Shown here piece by piece: positions 1 through 11,109 of a stretch of DNA of 64,000 nt. The DNA is from Symbiodinium natans (Eukaryota > Sar > Dinophyceae > Suessiales > Symbiodiniaceae): the NCBI GenBank assembly GCA_905221605.1, contig CAJNDS010000435.1, forward strand, positions 1 to 64,000, read 5' to 3'. The position numbers were made by a program, and so were the translations under genes. The notes beneath the pieces are model-generated. The model was not told where the DNA came from and searched no databases. It saw nothing but the letters and a program-made list of their open reading frames with translations. Each line of letters opens with the position of its first letter. Within the stretch, counting starts at the first letter, position 1.

Positions 1-1798
1 TTGAAAATACCAGGCTCGCAGGGATCCGCCACCATCTGGACAGGGACCTGGCCACTAGACTGACACTCATGACATCTGCGAACCGAAGCAGGAGATAGAA
101 ATTCGTCTGAGGCCCACACCCAGCCGCTCCATGAGGCATAGGCAAAGTAGCTATGGCGCGCCCAGCCATCTTCGCTTTCCCACGTCTTGTCTCCTCTGAC
201 TTCTGATGACACGGTGACCTTGACGTGTCCCTCCACCTTACGGACGAATGGATCAGCAACAAGTGCAGCATATAAAGTCACTGTACAGAACAACACAAGC
301 CACGAAACACTAAGCCAAAGACAACCTCCAGGATCACTTTCATGTCCTCATTCGGCATTCCATGAATGCGCCAGTATTTACCGTGTCCGAGGCTGTCTGG
401 TCCACGCACGGGAACTGTAGTTCTAATTGCTCCGTTCTTTGCCGGGTAGATCAACTGATTCAGATCACCATCCTGAAAGTCGAAGTAGCCATACAAGTAG
501 CCAAAAACAGAATCCTACAAAACACACATCTAGCTGGATGTGACAAAGAAAACCTTTTAAAACTGAGTCATATGAAACCTTTCAAGGCGCCCTCGCAATC
601 TGAAAGTCTTCCTCGCCTGACACTCCCAGATGGAAGCCGCCCTCCCAGGTGCCACTGTGAACACTGCGCATTTCTTGGAAGTGCCCAGACGTAAAGCTTC
701 CGGTCAGGCTGTAGCTGTGCGCGAAAGGCTCAACCATGTGGTGGTCAGCAGCAATAGCAGCACCAACCTGCCAGCAGGCAAAGACATCAAACGACATCAA
801 ACGACATGGTTCAGATTCAGAACATGTTGATCTACTCGCGCGCCTGCTTCCAGGAAATCGTTTTAATCTCGGGGCCCCATTGAAAAGCAACTTCGCAAAG
901 AGTCCCACTCGGCATGTCGAGCTCGCGCCCATCGATCAGCCAATAACGACCATTGCTCTTGGCATCTGGACCCTCAATCCAGATCTTGCTGGATGCATCC
1001 TGTGAAGTGCAAAGCTCTCACAAGAACCACAGCGACAGGAGTCAAAACAGGCGCAAGTCGACCTGAAAAGCTGAAAAAGAAGCACCTTGATGATCGGATA
1101 AATCGCCATGGATTGGTCCATGTCCGCACAGAGTCGGAACATTTCGCATCGAGTCTCACCCAAAATCACGGGTGCCACAAATAGTCCTTGGCCATGAGAA
1201 GAAGCAGCAGTATTGCGGAACGCCCCAACATGCTCGAAGAAGAACCTATAGCAGAAGCACACGTGTTGACGTGCAGAACACAAGGCTCCTCAAGCATGAT
1301 TAGACAAGCAACCTGATCCCTTGCGTTCCATCGGCTCCATCTTAGTCCATCCGCTCCAGGATCCCAAAATGTAGAGATCAGATTCGAAGTCTGAGTCCTC
1401 CTCATCCTCCAGTTGCAGGGACAGGCAAACCCCGAGAAAGAGGTGCGCAATGCTGCCGAATTCGGGCGTGCACAGCGGCACTGACTGGCCTGCACGACAG
1501 GGCGGCGATAGCGAAACCCTCCATTGTACACCTGCGACGAGATGTCATAAGGCGCCCATTCGTCGCGAAGGACATCAGCCTGCAACATGCAACAAGCAAC
1601 AACCGTGAAGTCACGCTTGCAACGCGCATTGACCCACGTGACCCCAAACTCGAAAGCCTGAAAACATATAAGGGCAAGAACAGCCTCAGTTTTGTCGAGT
1701 TCAGCCTTGTATCCTCGGCGTTTTTTGAAGGATTCTGTGACCGGCTCTCCAGTTGTTGCCTCGATGAGTCCAAGAGTGATAGGGCAGCGCAAGTGCAC
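1..1798 (-). CDS. C-terminal tandem WSxW modules of the ketosynthase gene
   Basis: After the ketosynthase comes a linker (LRCPITLGLIEATTGEPV; exon 1798-1706), then short exons 1579-1490, 1406-1319, 1186-1086, 999-844, 767-591 and 472 to about 300. They encode a repeating design: a strand such as DLYILGSWSGWTKMEPM (1406-1319), VILGETRCEMFRLCADMD then IYPIIK (1186-1086), and a strand such as GRYWLIDGRELDMPSG with VAFQWGPEIKTISW (999-844). The pattern returns as FAHSYSLTGSFTSGHFQEM (767-591) and QLIYPAKNGA with GKYWRIHG (472 leftward). A third return, HSYFAYASWSGW, is near 130 at the window edge. Similar tails are known on dinoflagellate ketosynthases; their role is unknown. Confidence 0.75.
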
Positions 1799-4700
1799 CT
1801 GATCCGCCTTCGAGATGTCCAGCCGAGAACGGGCCTGCAAAGTCTTTCGAGAGAACGACTGGCCGTGGGGCAATATCTGCGTTGAACGACAGGGCTTGTC
1901 GAAATACCGTTGCAAGAATCTTTTCTAAGAACATGCATGCAATGCAGCTGAAAGTTTACAAATACAAAAGATTGAGTGCTGAACCCTCCAAGCCTTTCTA
2001 GGACCTGACTTGCACTGGCTCCAGACGTCTGCACGAGCATTTGTTCCACTGAAGCCAAAAGACGACACTCCAGCGTAGTTGCTGTTGAGACGGGTTTCAA
2101 CAGATTCTGTCTCAAACGAAGATGGAAAGCCTTCCACATCCAAGTGAGGGTTCAGCGAGTTCAGATGGCAATTCGGATCCGCTGCTGATCTGGACACCAT
2201 GCTGACACATTTGATAAGACCGATCATTCCTGCACACGCTTCTGTGTGCCCGATGTTGGACTTTGCGCTCGTTGTAAGCAATGGAGTGTCTCGCGGTTCC
2301 ATGACCCCTCTCAGGGCACCAACTTCAATCGGATCTCCGAGAGCTGTCCCGGTTCCATGGCATTCAGCTATCGTGATCTGGCTGGCAGCCACCATGGCCT
2401 CTGTGAGTGCTCTTTTGATCTCTTTTGCATTCATGAAACAGAAAGGAGTTTCTCAGCTAGTGCTTGAAAATATTATCCTAGCTCTTAGCCCACAAGTCGT
2501 TCCACCTCACGCATGGACTCGCGAATGCAAGCTTGCTGCGCCATGCCGTTGGGAGCTGTGAGCGTTGCACTTCTACCATCTTGGTTGACGTAGGCGCCCA
2601 TCAGGCAGCAAAGCCTCAGTAAAGCGATCGCAACAAGTACGACCGCAACGGGATTGGTCCTTCAGTGCAGAACGTGCAATCCTAAACTTCTAGCTAACAC
2701 CTCAGGGGGTGTCCAAGCTTCTGTATATTTTGTTGCTATCATTCTCCTCTTCCTCTTCCTCTTCTTCTTTTCTTCTTCTCTTCTTCTTCTTCTGGTTCTT
2801 CTTCTTCTGCTTCTTCTTCTTCTGCTTCTTCTTCTTCTTCCTCTTCGGCTTGGGGGCCAGGGACGGTGACCCTGACCGACGCGCACGGGCGCCCGAGTCA
2901 CGCAGTCGGTGTGTGCCGTCCGTCTCTCTGTCTCTATTTGTCCCTGTCTGTCCCTGTCTGTTTCTTTCTGTCACTATCTGTGCCTGTCTGTCTGCAGCTT
3001 CAAACATTCTGGAAAGCTGAGAGATGCCCTCGTTCTGGTTCTTTGGAGACTTTAGAGCCCCTAGTTTTGGAATCTTTGATTTGAGGTTGTTTCTCGTGTT
3101 TTCGGAGAAGTCTGTTTCTAAAGTCATTCTTCGAGCCCAAAAACCCCCTACACAAAAAAACGCGATTCTCCATGAGGGGCCTCCGACAACCTGAAACACG
3201 AACCCTGAGGCAGTAGTGTCCACATGTGCATCTGCGTTTCTGCTGACCAATGCCTCTTCCATTCGTGTCCGTGCCCTTAACCGCAAGTCAACTCTAATTA
3301 AATTCGGTTTGTCGAACACATTCCAAGACGAAATTCCATGAAGCAAAGCTGCCATGACGAAAGAGCACGACCCAGGGCCACCAAGTGACAGGCACACGTG
3401 ACATGCTTGTGGCCAGGCATAGACGTTTAGATGCACGTGGAATCCCCCCTCTGTTGAGGGAGCCGCAGATATCCTATCTGCCTGCATCGGTGAAAAGAAC
3501 TACCCCCAAGTGTGTTGGAAGGCATGTGCGGGCAAGGCTTAATTCGGAAACTGTTCGCTCCTTCCCCCAGATGTGTCGGAATGGACAATGCGAGAATGTG
3601 CGACATTTTCGCCACTGTCACCCTTTCCCCCAAATGTGTGTTGAAGGAACGCGCGGCGAGGCTGAAGTCGAGACCGTTTCGCCCCTTTACCCCAGTTGAG
3701 TCGGAAGGCAAGTGGGACCGCTTTGTCCCTTCCCCCCATAGAGGTGACTTCCTTTGTCCTCGATTTCTCGACCCATAAGGCTACATTGATCTTTGTAAGC
3801 TAGAAGGAGGCTTGTAAACAAGAAAGATGGCTTCAAGGAACGCTTTCGTGAGCGCAGCACGGGATCCGGCCACTGTGTTAGTGATGTATGCGATGACTCA
3901 TTCTTGGCTTAAGTGGCTGATTGAGGTAATCCTCATCATTGTCGCTCGGCTTGATGTAAACAGCACCGAAACCATCTCCTCGCGCGTAGCCCTCTGCAGA
4001 GACGTCGAAAGTGAAGCATCGGCCCTTTGCTGCCAGCATCGACGGGCCGCAGAGACCGATGAATGGCCAGGGACTAGTCAGCATGTTGATGCCCATGCAC
4101 AGAGCATCCAAGTTGTGCTTGTCTGCTACTGGCTTCACCTGTCCACTGCTGCCCTTCCTCATGGCCTGCACGGCTGTGGAGACACCGACCAATGAAGCAG
4201 AGCAAGCTGTATCGATGTTGGTCGAACCACCAGAGAGTCCGAAAACATGTGACAGTCTTCCAGCAGACACTGCCTTGGAGACTCCACCTTGGTACAGCGG
4301 AAGACTACAAAGGCAAACCCGACATGGCTTGCGATCAACTGCGCATTGCATCCAATCTTATCTTCATTTCGGCTTCAAACAGCGATTTATTCCTGGTTCC
4401 CTTGCGTTGTCTGTTCAGATCATCTCTCCACGACTCCATGTCATATCGTCGCAATCATTCAGATGCGGGTCCTACCTGGTCCTTCTTGGTCCTTTCCAGA
4501 CGGTGTTGACAATGGACTTGATGAGCGATGCAAACAAAACAGATCTCCAGGTCTGCTCGGACTGTGACGGGTCAAGGAGTCGCACCGCGCTGAACAAACC
4601 GAAAAGCAAACCGAAAGACTATTCTACTTCGAACATCCTCACCCTCTCTGGCTAGAGATACTCTGGTTGGGGAGGGTGGGGGAAATACAAAAGGATGATC

Positions 4701-7700
4701 TGGGAAAACTGAGTGTTTGGCCGTAGGTGAGGTGGCTGCCTTCACAGTTCCCATATGGCACAGGACGACCGGGATTCCTGGGGTTCTCGAGAGCCTTAAT
4801 CTGCCAGAAGGGATCCCAGTCCGCGCCCGTATCACCGAGGAAAGCAGCGGTATTTCGGCCCGCAAGTGATTTGCGGTCGAAGCCAGCTTTCCGCAGGCAC
4901 GCGTAGCCATCCTCCAAGATTAGGCGTTGGTTTGGCGCCATCGTCTTCACTTCATCTTCCCGAATTCCAAAGAAATTGTTGTCAAAGCACGTGATTTCCT
5001 GATGAGTTTGCATGCATACAAGAGCCGCTAAATTCACACATGAGTATAACTGACGTTTATGCCACCAGAAGCCGGAAAGGACGAGCATGTGCATGATAAA
5101 CCCGAAAGGAGGTGCTTAGGAAAGTTGCGTGCCACGGTCCTGGTCCGACATCATGGCGGCATGTCTGACATAACTTTGGCCAGGAAACTTTTCTCCTTCT
5201 GGGCAGCAGTATACCTCTGTATCAAACCTTGTAGCCGGAATGTGAATGAAACCATCAACACCAGACGTTAACATGCATTCAAACCCATCCAAGTCGTGTG
5301 ATCCACCCGGCGTGTGGGTGTGCATGGCCATAATATGCATTCTGTAGCCAGTTGGCATAGGAGGACCCACAAAAATCCCAAGAGCTTCGGAGTGCTGAAG
5401 TGCATCATCCACGCCAAAGAAGCCTTTGGCAGTTTGTCGCGCAGCCTGCGACCCCGTGTCAAGAATCCATGTCATCAGTGCCAGGGAGCCTCTTCCAAGT
5501 GGCTTGTAAGAAAAGCTGAACAAATCGCTTCGGAAAACTAGCAGCCGATTCTCCACTATTGGAATTGTCATAGCCTTGAAAGCGCTTTGACCTGGTCTTG
5601 GCAAGAGCTCCAGAACACCACCGTCATTTGCAATCCACCGCATCAGGCATAGCCTTCTTCTTTGGATGAATTGCAGATGATTCTCTAGCACGCCTGCGTC
5701 CACATCCTGCTCGGGCAATCGCAAGTTCTTATGGTGTCTGATGTGTTTTTTTCTTGCAAGCTGCACTACTAGCACTTTGGAAATTGGACTCGGCCGAAAG
5801 GCGTCTAGAACAAGCAGACCACGATCTGGACTCCATCCCCGCTTCCCGCCAAACCGAAAATTTCTGTACGCCCCCGGGCCAAGTGCTGGAAATGCAAGTC
5901 TCTCGAGCTTTCCTGTGAACTGGCACCCTTTCTGGGAAGCCTCCGGGCACCCTCCGCTTTCCTTCGTCTGCGATGCACAGTACACCCTGCGTTGGGCCAG
6001 CCCGGCTGTCGAGCCGACGACGCAAGATACGCAAGCGTTTACAATTAATCCCAGGCAACCGATGAACTGCACATGAAGTTTGGCCAGATGCAACCTAGAC
6101 AACATTGTGGAAGGTGTCCTCTTCAGTTAAGGGCTGTGGGCGAAGCCTGTCAGACTCCTCCTGGTCTGCGAAAGGCATCCACACCAAGCCTTTCCTCCGT
6201 CCAGCACAAGTGAAGCCGAGCGCTTGCGCCGACAGCGGTGCCATGACTTTGCAAAGCGCTGTCAGCTCGGCATCAAGCTCCGACAGGGCCCAAGAAGCAC
6301 TGGCAACGCCTTAGGTCGAAACGTGACTGCTTTTGTTCATAATGCTTCATGCTTTAGAATCCGGGAGCAGTGATGCACTTCCTTTTTTTCTGGGTACAGA
6401 TACGTGCAAGCAAGACACTTTGTCCGGAAGAGTCCTGCAGAGTTGCCATTTTTCCAGAGCCATCCTGCCCGAAGAAATCTGGCATCAGCTCGGCACGCGG
6501 ACTCGCCTAAGCACATCCAGGCAAAGCAGCGAAGATGAGCAATTGCCCAAAGTAAGCGCTTGAGACCCTGGATCCAGCTGGTCAAACTTGCGAAGAGAGC
6601 CAAAAACATCAAAGGACGCAGATGCATGTAGGAGCCGACAACTCAACGACGGTCCAACGACCCTCCCCTGAACACGAAGCGGATGGTACGAGAGGGCCTC
6701 CTGAGCGCTTCTACAGTAGGTCAGGGTTAAACGCATCAGAAATCTCGATCAGGCAGTGGCCTTGTCACTGCTACGCATGGGATGGATGAGGCATGTCTAG
6801 CAACAGGCAACAACAATTGACAAAGTGCAGAGATCAAACAAGCAGATGGAGAAACCATCAACATGGCAGGCCCGAGCAAAGTGTTCAGGATAATACGTAT
6901 AAAAGCTTTAGAATTTGCGTGGGCCAATGGGACAAGAGTGTCGTCCATGATCTTAATCTGAGCACGATGGGGACATTCCGGTGTACACGAAGGCAATGCG
7001 GTGCGCAGCTTTACACGCATTTTAGCCAGCTCCACATGAAACAACATGCTCAAGAACCGACGCAGTCCGTCATGCTCCGCACCAACTGGAGCTGAACTTT
7101 CTGACAAAGGGCGAAGTTGGAGAGTGACCTGGCTTCCAAAATGGCAGCATCCCGCACCAAGGCATCATCATTCATACGAATGCAACACCATCCATCCCGA
7201 GTGACAGCATCCTCAGTTGAATCAGTTGAACAAAGCCACAAACTAATTGCCGAACACCTAGTCTGCATATGTCTGCACATGTCTGCACATGTCTGCACAT
7301 GTGCTAAGAGTGGAACAGTCAGATCGTATGCCAACTGCCCCAGCATTTGGATGCGGTCCACGTCATCTTGGTCATCTGACGGCCACTCCAGTATCTGCTT
7401 GGATGTGCCCATCAAAAACCTTGCAAGCAGCGCCGCTTGCAGTCCATGCCCAAGGCATCCATTGCGCCTGAACCTCTTGAAAGCTGCGGATGAAAGCACA
7501 AAATATCTTGCCACGGCATGCAGCCAAGCTGGCTCAGCTTCTATTCGGTCATTCAGCTGGCAGACTATGAGACTTCGCACAGGGCGGCTTCCTGACATGC
7601 TTCTTGAGCTCGCTATCGCAGTGCAGTTCTCAATTTCTGGAAAACAGGCTCAAGGCACTGACTGCAGCCACTTGTCACGGTCACTTCTGTGTAACATCTG

Positions 7701-7743
7701 CACTGCCTTGAAAAGGGAACCAGGCGGGCAGTGCCCGGGTGGC
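1..7743 (-). CDS. Polyketide synthase ketosynthase gene, 3' end outside window
   Basis: This is a dinoflagellate-type single-domain polyketide ketosynthase gene; ketosynthases join acyl units by decarboxylative condensation. An exon chain stays in frame throughout: 6309-6119, 5706-5140, 4998-4722, 4269-3918, 2614-2506, 2398-1994, 1798-1706, 1579-1490, 1406-1319, 1186-1086, 999-844, 767-591, then 472 leftward. The order is an oxygenase-like N-terminal region, the ketosynthase, then repeated WSxW modules. All three ketosynthase catalytic residues are present. No acyltransferase, reductase or carrier domain is visible, so partners would have to act in trans, as known for single-domain dinoflagellate ketosynthases. 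The proposed start is the ATG at 7743 (context ACCATGC), but exons above 6309 are tentative. The coding sequence continues past base 1. The upstream neighbour on the same strand is a channel gene. Confidence 0.85.
1994..5400 (-). CDS. Ketosynthase (KS) catalytic domain exons
   Basis: The domain is spread over exons 5706-5140 (end), 4998-4722, 4269-3918, 2614-2506 and 2398-1994. In order one sees FDNNFFGIREDEV and MAPNQRLILEDGYACL near the N-terminus. The nucleophile follows in DTACSAS (Cys codon 4204-4202), then FDVSAEGYARGDGFG, and YVNQDGRSATLTAPNG. The first catalytic His is in ECHGTGTALGDPIEVGAL (2359-2357), the second in NIGHTEACAG (2248-2246), and the domain closes with SSFGFSGTNARADVW. 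Length and motif spacing suit a complete domain, so it should be catalytically competent. GC, GT and GA donor introns all interrupt it. Exon 2398-1994 is 405 bases and in phase 0 at both ends. Confidence 0.9.
2742..2843 (+). repeat. TTC-rich polypyrimidine tract in a ketosynthase intron
   Basis: About 100 bases of TTC, CTT and CCTCTT steps with almost no purines on the plus strand. The tract lies inside the 1303-bp GC-AG intron 2615-3917. The long lysine/arginine-rich reading frames across it on the minus strand are products of this composition. Confidence 0.9.
3503..3750. repeat. Degenerate ~62-bp minisatellite, four copies
   Basis: Each copy starts CCCCCA(A/G) followed by a TGTGT(T/C)GGAA-like block and ends in a pyrimidine-rich TTTCGCCC/TTCGCTCC block. 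Copies begin near 3503, 3564, 3626 and 3690. The array sits within the intron 2615-3917 and is not coding. Confidence 0.7.
5140..6309 (-). CDS. Degenerate 2OG-Fe oxygenase-like region of the ketosynthase
   Basis: Two exons, 6309-6119 and 5706-5140, are joined over a GA-AG intron (5707-6118). The first encodes 64 codons with LGFTCAGRRKGLVWMPF; the second encodes 189 codons. The second exon shows the last strands of a prolyl-4-hydroxylase-like double-stranded beta helix: GGVLELLPRPG, then PIVENRLLVFRSDLFSFSY, then LALMTWIL. In active family members the first metal motif is HxD and a distal His follows the RSD strand. Here the HxD site reads HLQ and the distal position reads Ser, so metal binding looks lost. 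The same exon runs on into the ketosynthase entry region (GPPMPTGYRMHIMAM, LTSGVDGFIHIPATRFD). The fold assignment rests on motif pattern only. Confidence 0.6.
6485..7743 (-). CDS. Probable N-terminal exons of the ketosynthase gene
   Basis: Three stretches look coding on the minus strand but their splice sites are not fixed. About 7743-7680 begins MPPGHCPPGS and continues to DKWLQSVP. About 7590-7320 encodes a helical stretch containing AVARYFVLSSAAFKRF and ends near LAYDLTVPLL. About 7200-7100 has RDGWCCIRMNDDALV, which resembles the first strand of prolyl-hydroxylase-like folds. About 6690-6550 has FDVFGSLRKFDQLDPGS. Their order and strand suit the N-terminal region of dinoflagellate ketosynthases. 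An exact tandem decamer (7261-7300) lies between two of them, where an intron is expected. Some of these pieces could instead belong to the end of the upstream channel gene. Confidence 0.45.
7261..7300. repeat. Exact decamer tandem repeat (GTCTGCACAT), four copies
   Basis: Four consecutive 10-bp units; the first differs by one base (GTCTGCATAT). It lies in a probable intron of the ketosynthase gene. Many similar decamer arrays occur in the window and are discussed in the findings. Confidence 0.9.
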
Positions 7744-8177
7744 ATGGTGCGAAGCTGAACTTTTTGAAAGATCAGATCAAACAGCCAGCAAAAAACTGTG
7801 AGACTACAACACCCAGCATGTGGATATGCTACCGTACAGTACACCTTATCCCTCCCCATCACTACGCGCGGAGGAGGCCACCGTTTCTTGGCATGCCGGG
7901 TGGCGCTGATGTGCTACCGCTCATGGTAGCTAAGCAATATCACGGGACCCTCACCTGACTGTGGACATCTGCACACTTTGTGTGTATGCCTCAGTCCTGG
8001 ACGCGGCAGCAAGCAATTTTCTGCCAGGCTGTCAGCGCTCGTGGTTCAGGCAGCACGTATAACATGAGTCTCTTGGCAGGCTGTTCCAGGCCCAGAGACG
8101 GCGTCCATCATTTCACAGCTCAGAAGTGCAATCTGTACAAGCATCAGGTCTGAGCTCTGTGGTGGAAAGGCGGTCAA

Positions 8178-11108
8178 TCACTTGCCGAGATCTGTCTTGA
8201 ACTCTTGCTTGTTCAACTCATCCACAAAATCCGAGGCGTACCGCACAATCCTCATCGCAAACAGCGATGTGAGTGTGACAAGATGGGCATTCAACAAGTT
8301 CTTTGACGAACAGTACGGCGAGAATAAAACCATTGTTGGGCAAGTGCATTTTTCGACTTGCTCCTTCAGGGTCAGCTGCACCCCTCCCTGTATTCCTGGC
8401 TGGAAGATCGCCAGAAAAGTAACGTCCGGGGACAGGTGTCTGTGGATCGCCGTGTCGTGAAGTACGGGGCACTATCGTTTATTGGCAAGATTTTGCCAGG
8501 CAACTGCTTTGGGGCCCAGTGCCACTCCACCTTCCCAACGCCCCGATTTGCCCCTCAATCTGCCCATATCTGCCCTGAGGGTTGAGTTTACTGACGCAGA
8601 AGAGGAAGGCACGGCAGCCCAAAAGGAGAGCGAGAAGAAGCAAGACAAGAAACCTAAAAATCACAGTCGCATGAAAAGATCTAGACTCCTAAAACGAACG
8701 ACATATCGTGGAAAAAGCTGACCAAGTCGTGCCGGCATGCCCACGAATCAACCTTTCACAACCAACATGTTTAGTAATGCGCGACTAAGGTCCTCAGCGC
8801 CGCCTCGCTTCTTCTCATAAACCTTTGACAGATGTCCCGGAAGCCCTGCGCATCAAGCCTTGGGCCAGGCTACGACTGTGCGAATCGGAGACTGGCCTCG
8901 ACCATTCATGACAATTCAGCCAGGCAACATAGCCAGTTTCGCATCACTCACAGCGGTCAAAGTTCCCCGGTGTTTCCAATGTGTCCAAAGAACGGCTTCG
9001 GCTAAGTACCGCCTCTCGCCAACCTTTCTTGCAGTCTCCTATCCACGCTTGCTATGGCAAGTATTCGCACATGGCACTAAGCTTTTCACTGTCAACCTAC
9101 TCACATTGAGGATGCTTACATGGATTCCACCATATCGTGCTTGATGCCGAAAGTTTGCCATGGAAGCAAGCGGCCGGGGCAATTTCGCCATACGAGTCCG
9201 TGTACTCCAAGGTACCTGACACAACTATGTACATTTTCGGTTCGGCGGGCTCCTCCCCCAAATTGAAGATGATGTCGGTGCTGGAAAGCAACAGCATTGA
9301 CATTGCCTTGGTCAACGGAGGTGAGACTCATCAGACACATCCATCCCATCTTCCCGATACTCGGAAACCTCTGAGGCCTGCACTCTGTGGCAAATCGGCT
9401 TCATGATCGGGGAGCTCTCCGAAAGCAGCTCCAGAAAGAAGGGCTGCCACATGAGGACTTGCGAGTACATGTCCTCGGCTGCATGAAGTTGATTTCTCTC
9501 TTGGGCTGCGTGAACACGCAACACACTCGCGCAATCCTCCCTCTGATAGTCTTCGCTAATTCTACTGTTTCCAAAGATCGGATGATGCAAAACGCTATGA
9601 TCGGCTTCCTAACCATCACGATGTGGTTGTGACAATAGAACCGTTGGCACGCTGACATGAACAATCCCAATACTTGAGCCTGCCAAAAGGGACGACACCT
9701 AATCCACACGACGCCCACACGTCCACACCATGCCCACAGGACGCCCACAGGATGCCCACATGACGCCCGCACCCATGCGCATGTCGCCAGAGAAGTCCAA
9801 GGCTCGAAAGCCAGCTCCACTTTCAGGGGCTCTGAGATGACTTGCAACAACTCCACTGACTCTGGAGTCAAATCGCCGGAAATTGCATGCTTTGCATTTC
9901 GGCACACTCGCTTCGTAATGACTTTAGAGACATTGTTCTGCTTCAGATATCTCTTTAGAGTGGCCAGCTGACGGGCTCCACTGCCACCTATGATGTACTG
10001 CTGTGTCAGACCAGAGGTGAACACACCCATCATGACCAGCGCAATAACGAAGATGCAGGTGCCTCAGCTGCAGCATGCTGCGACGAAAACACTGCGATAT
10101 TCGACTTAAGCCCTCTCCATTCCAAGCAAAGCCACCGATGCCCACTGCGAAAAGCCGCTCCAACGAAGACGCGGGTGTGATCTCGTCCATGCCACCTGGT
10201 CGCTTCTGCACTTTACATACTTTTACATACTTTACTATGCAGGCCAACTGCTTTCAAAGCGCCGAGTCAAGCCTGAAAATTGGGATAGTGCCCAATGTAA
10301 GGAAGCCAAGTACTGAGCATCAACACCGGCAGTCTCATAGTTCTCTATTTTCACCCATGTATTCTCGGTCGTAGTACGGTTGCCGACGCTGAACCAAAGG
10401 CAGGCCGTGAAATGCGAAATCGTCAGCAGCACGATCGTAACCTTGCCGACTTGCACCATTGGCCCAAGGGTCTCCGATTGTATGCGCTCAGTCACATTGG
10501 CCATGATCTCCTGCATCCGGACCAACCGCAGCAGTCGAACAATTCGGATGATGCGCGTGCTGCGAGCCAGGTTGATCATGGCCATGCTCCCACTGGAGAA
10601 TATAACTTCGGCCCAGTCAGAAACCACGATCAGCAAGTCGAGAGACAGCCATGTCTTGGCATAGCGCTTCAATATGATCTTGAGATTGTATTCCACCGAG
10701 CCATCCGTCATGACAACCCCGGTGATGCATGAGAAAAAAATGTCAAATGTCCAAAATAGACGTGTTGACCATTCCATAAAGTCCAAGAAAACGCTCTCTG
10801 GGAGTGTGTAGGCCTGCATGGGGATCATGACCATGTCGTACAGCACCATCACCAAGCTACCGAGATCCCAAGAGATTCGAATGTTCGAGTCCGGATTTAA
10901 GATCCAGCCATGCGGGGGCTGTTCTTGATACTCATCTTCCTCCTCACCTTCAATGAACATGAAAGATGTCTGAACATGTTGCTGTGGGCCCACACAACTC
11001 CGGACTTTTACTTCCTGCAAACTAAGAATCGGAAGGGCACGGAACTCTCAGTTTCTCCGTGGCTGCCCCGCTTGAACTTCTTCATCTGCTTAGAAGAAGC
11101 TCTCCAAA
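8178..11108 (-). CDS. Six-transmembrane cyclic-nucleotide-binding-domain ion channel
   Basis: A voltage-gated-like cation channel of the CNG/HCN/EAG superfamily in the plasma or internal membrane. The large exon 11020-10273 has an acidic N-terminus, S1 (LGSLVMVLYDMVMIPM), S2 (LFWTFDIFFSCITGVVM), S3 (WLSLDLLIVVSDWAEVIF), the S4 sensor (RIIRIVRLLRLVRM) and S5 (VTIVLLTISHFTACLWFSVG). A 60-bp exon (10195-10136) carries the pore loop, and exon 10062 leftward carries S6 and the C-linker. The binding domain follows near 9480-9380 (MYSQVLMWQPFFLELL), 9295-9200 (IIFNLGEEPAEPKMYIVVSG) and 9020-8935 (AEAVLWTHWKHRGTLTAVSD). The last piece, near 8240-8178, ends DFVDELNKQEFKTDLGK. The filter reads SGGMDEI, not GYG, so ion choice cannot be inferred. 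A short exon at about 11108-11030 (KKFKRGSHGETE) may precede. Splice sites after the C-linker are not resolved. Confidence 0.82.
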
Positions 11109-11109
11109 C

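Noticed and set aside
2702-3487. 261-codon minus-strand frame with a Lys/Glu-rich end
   Set aside because: It runs over the TTC tract and a minisatellite and lies within a ketosynthase intron whose flanking exons join in frame.
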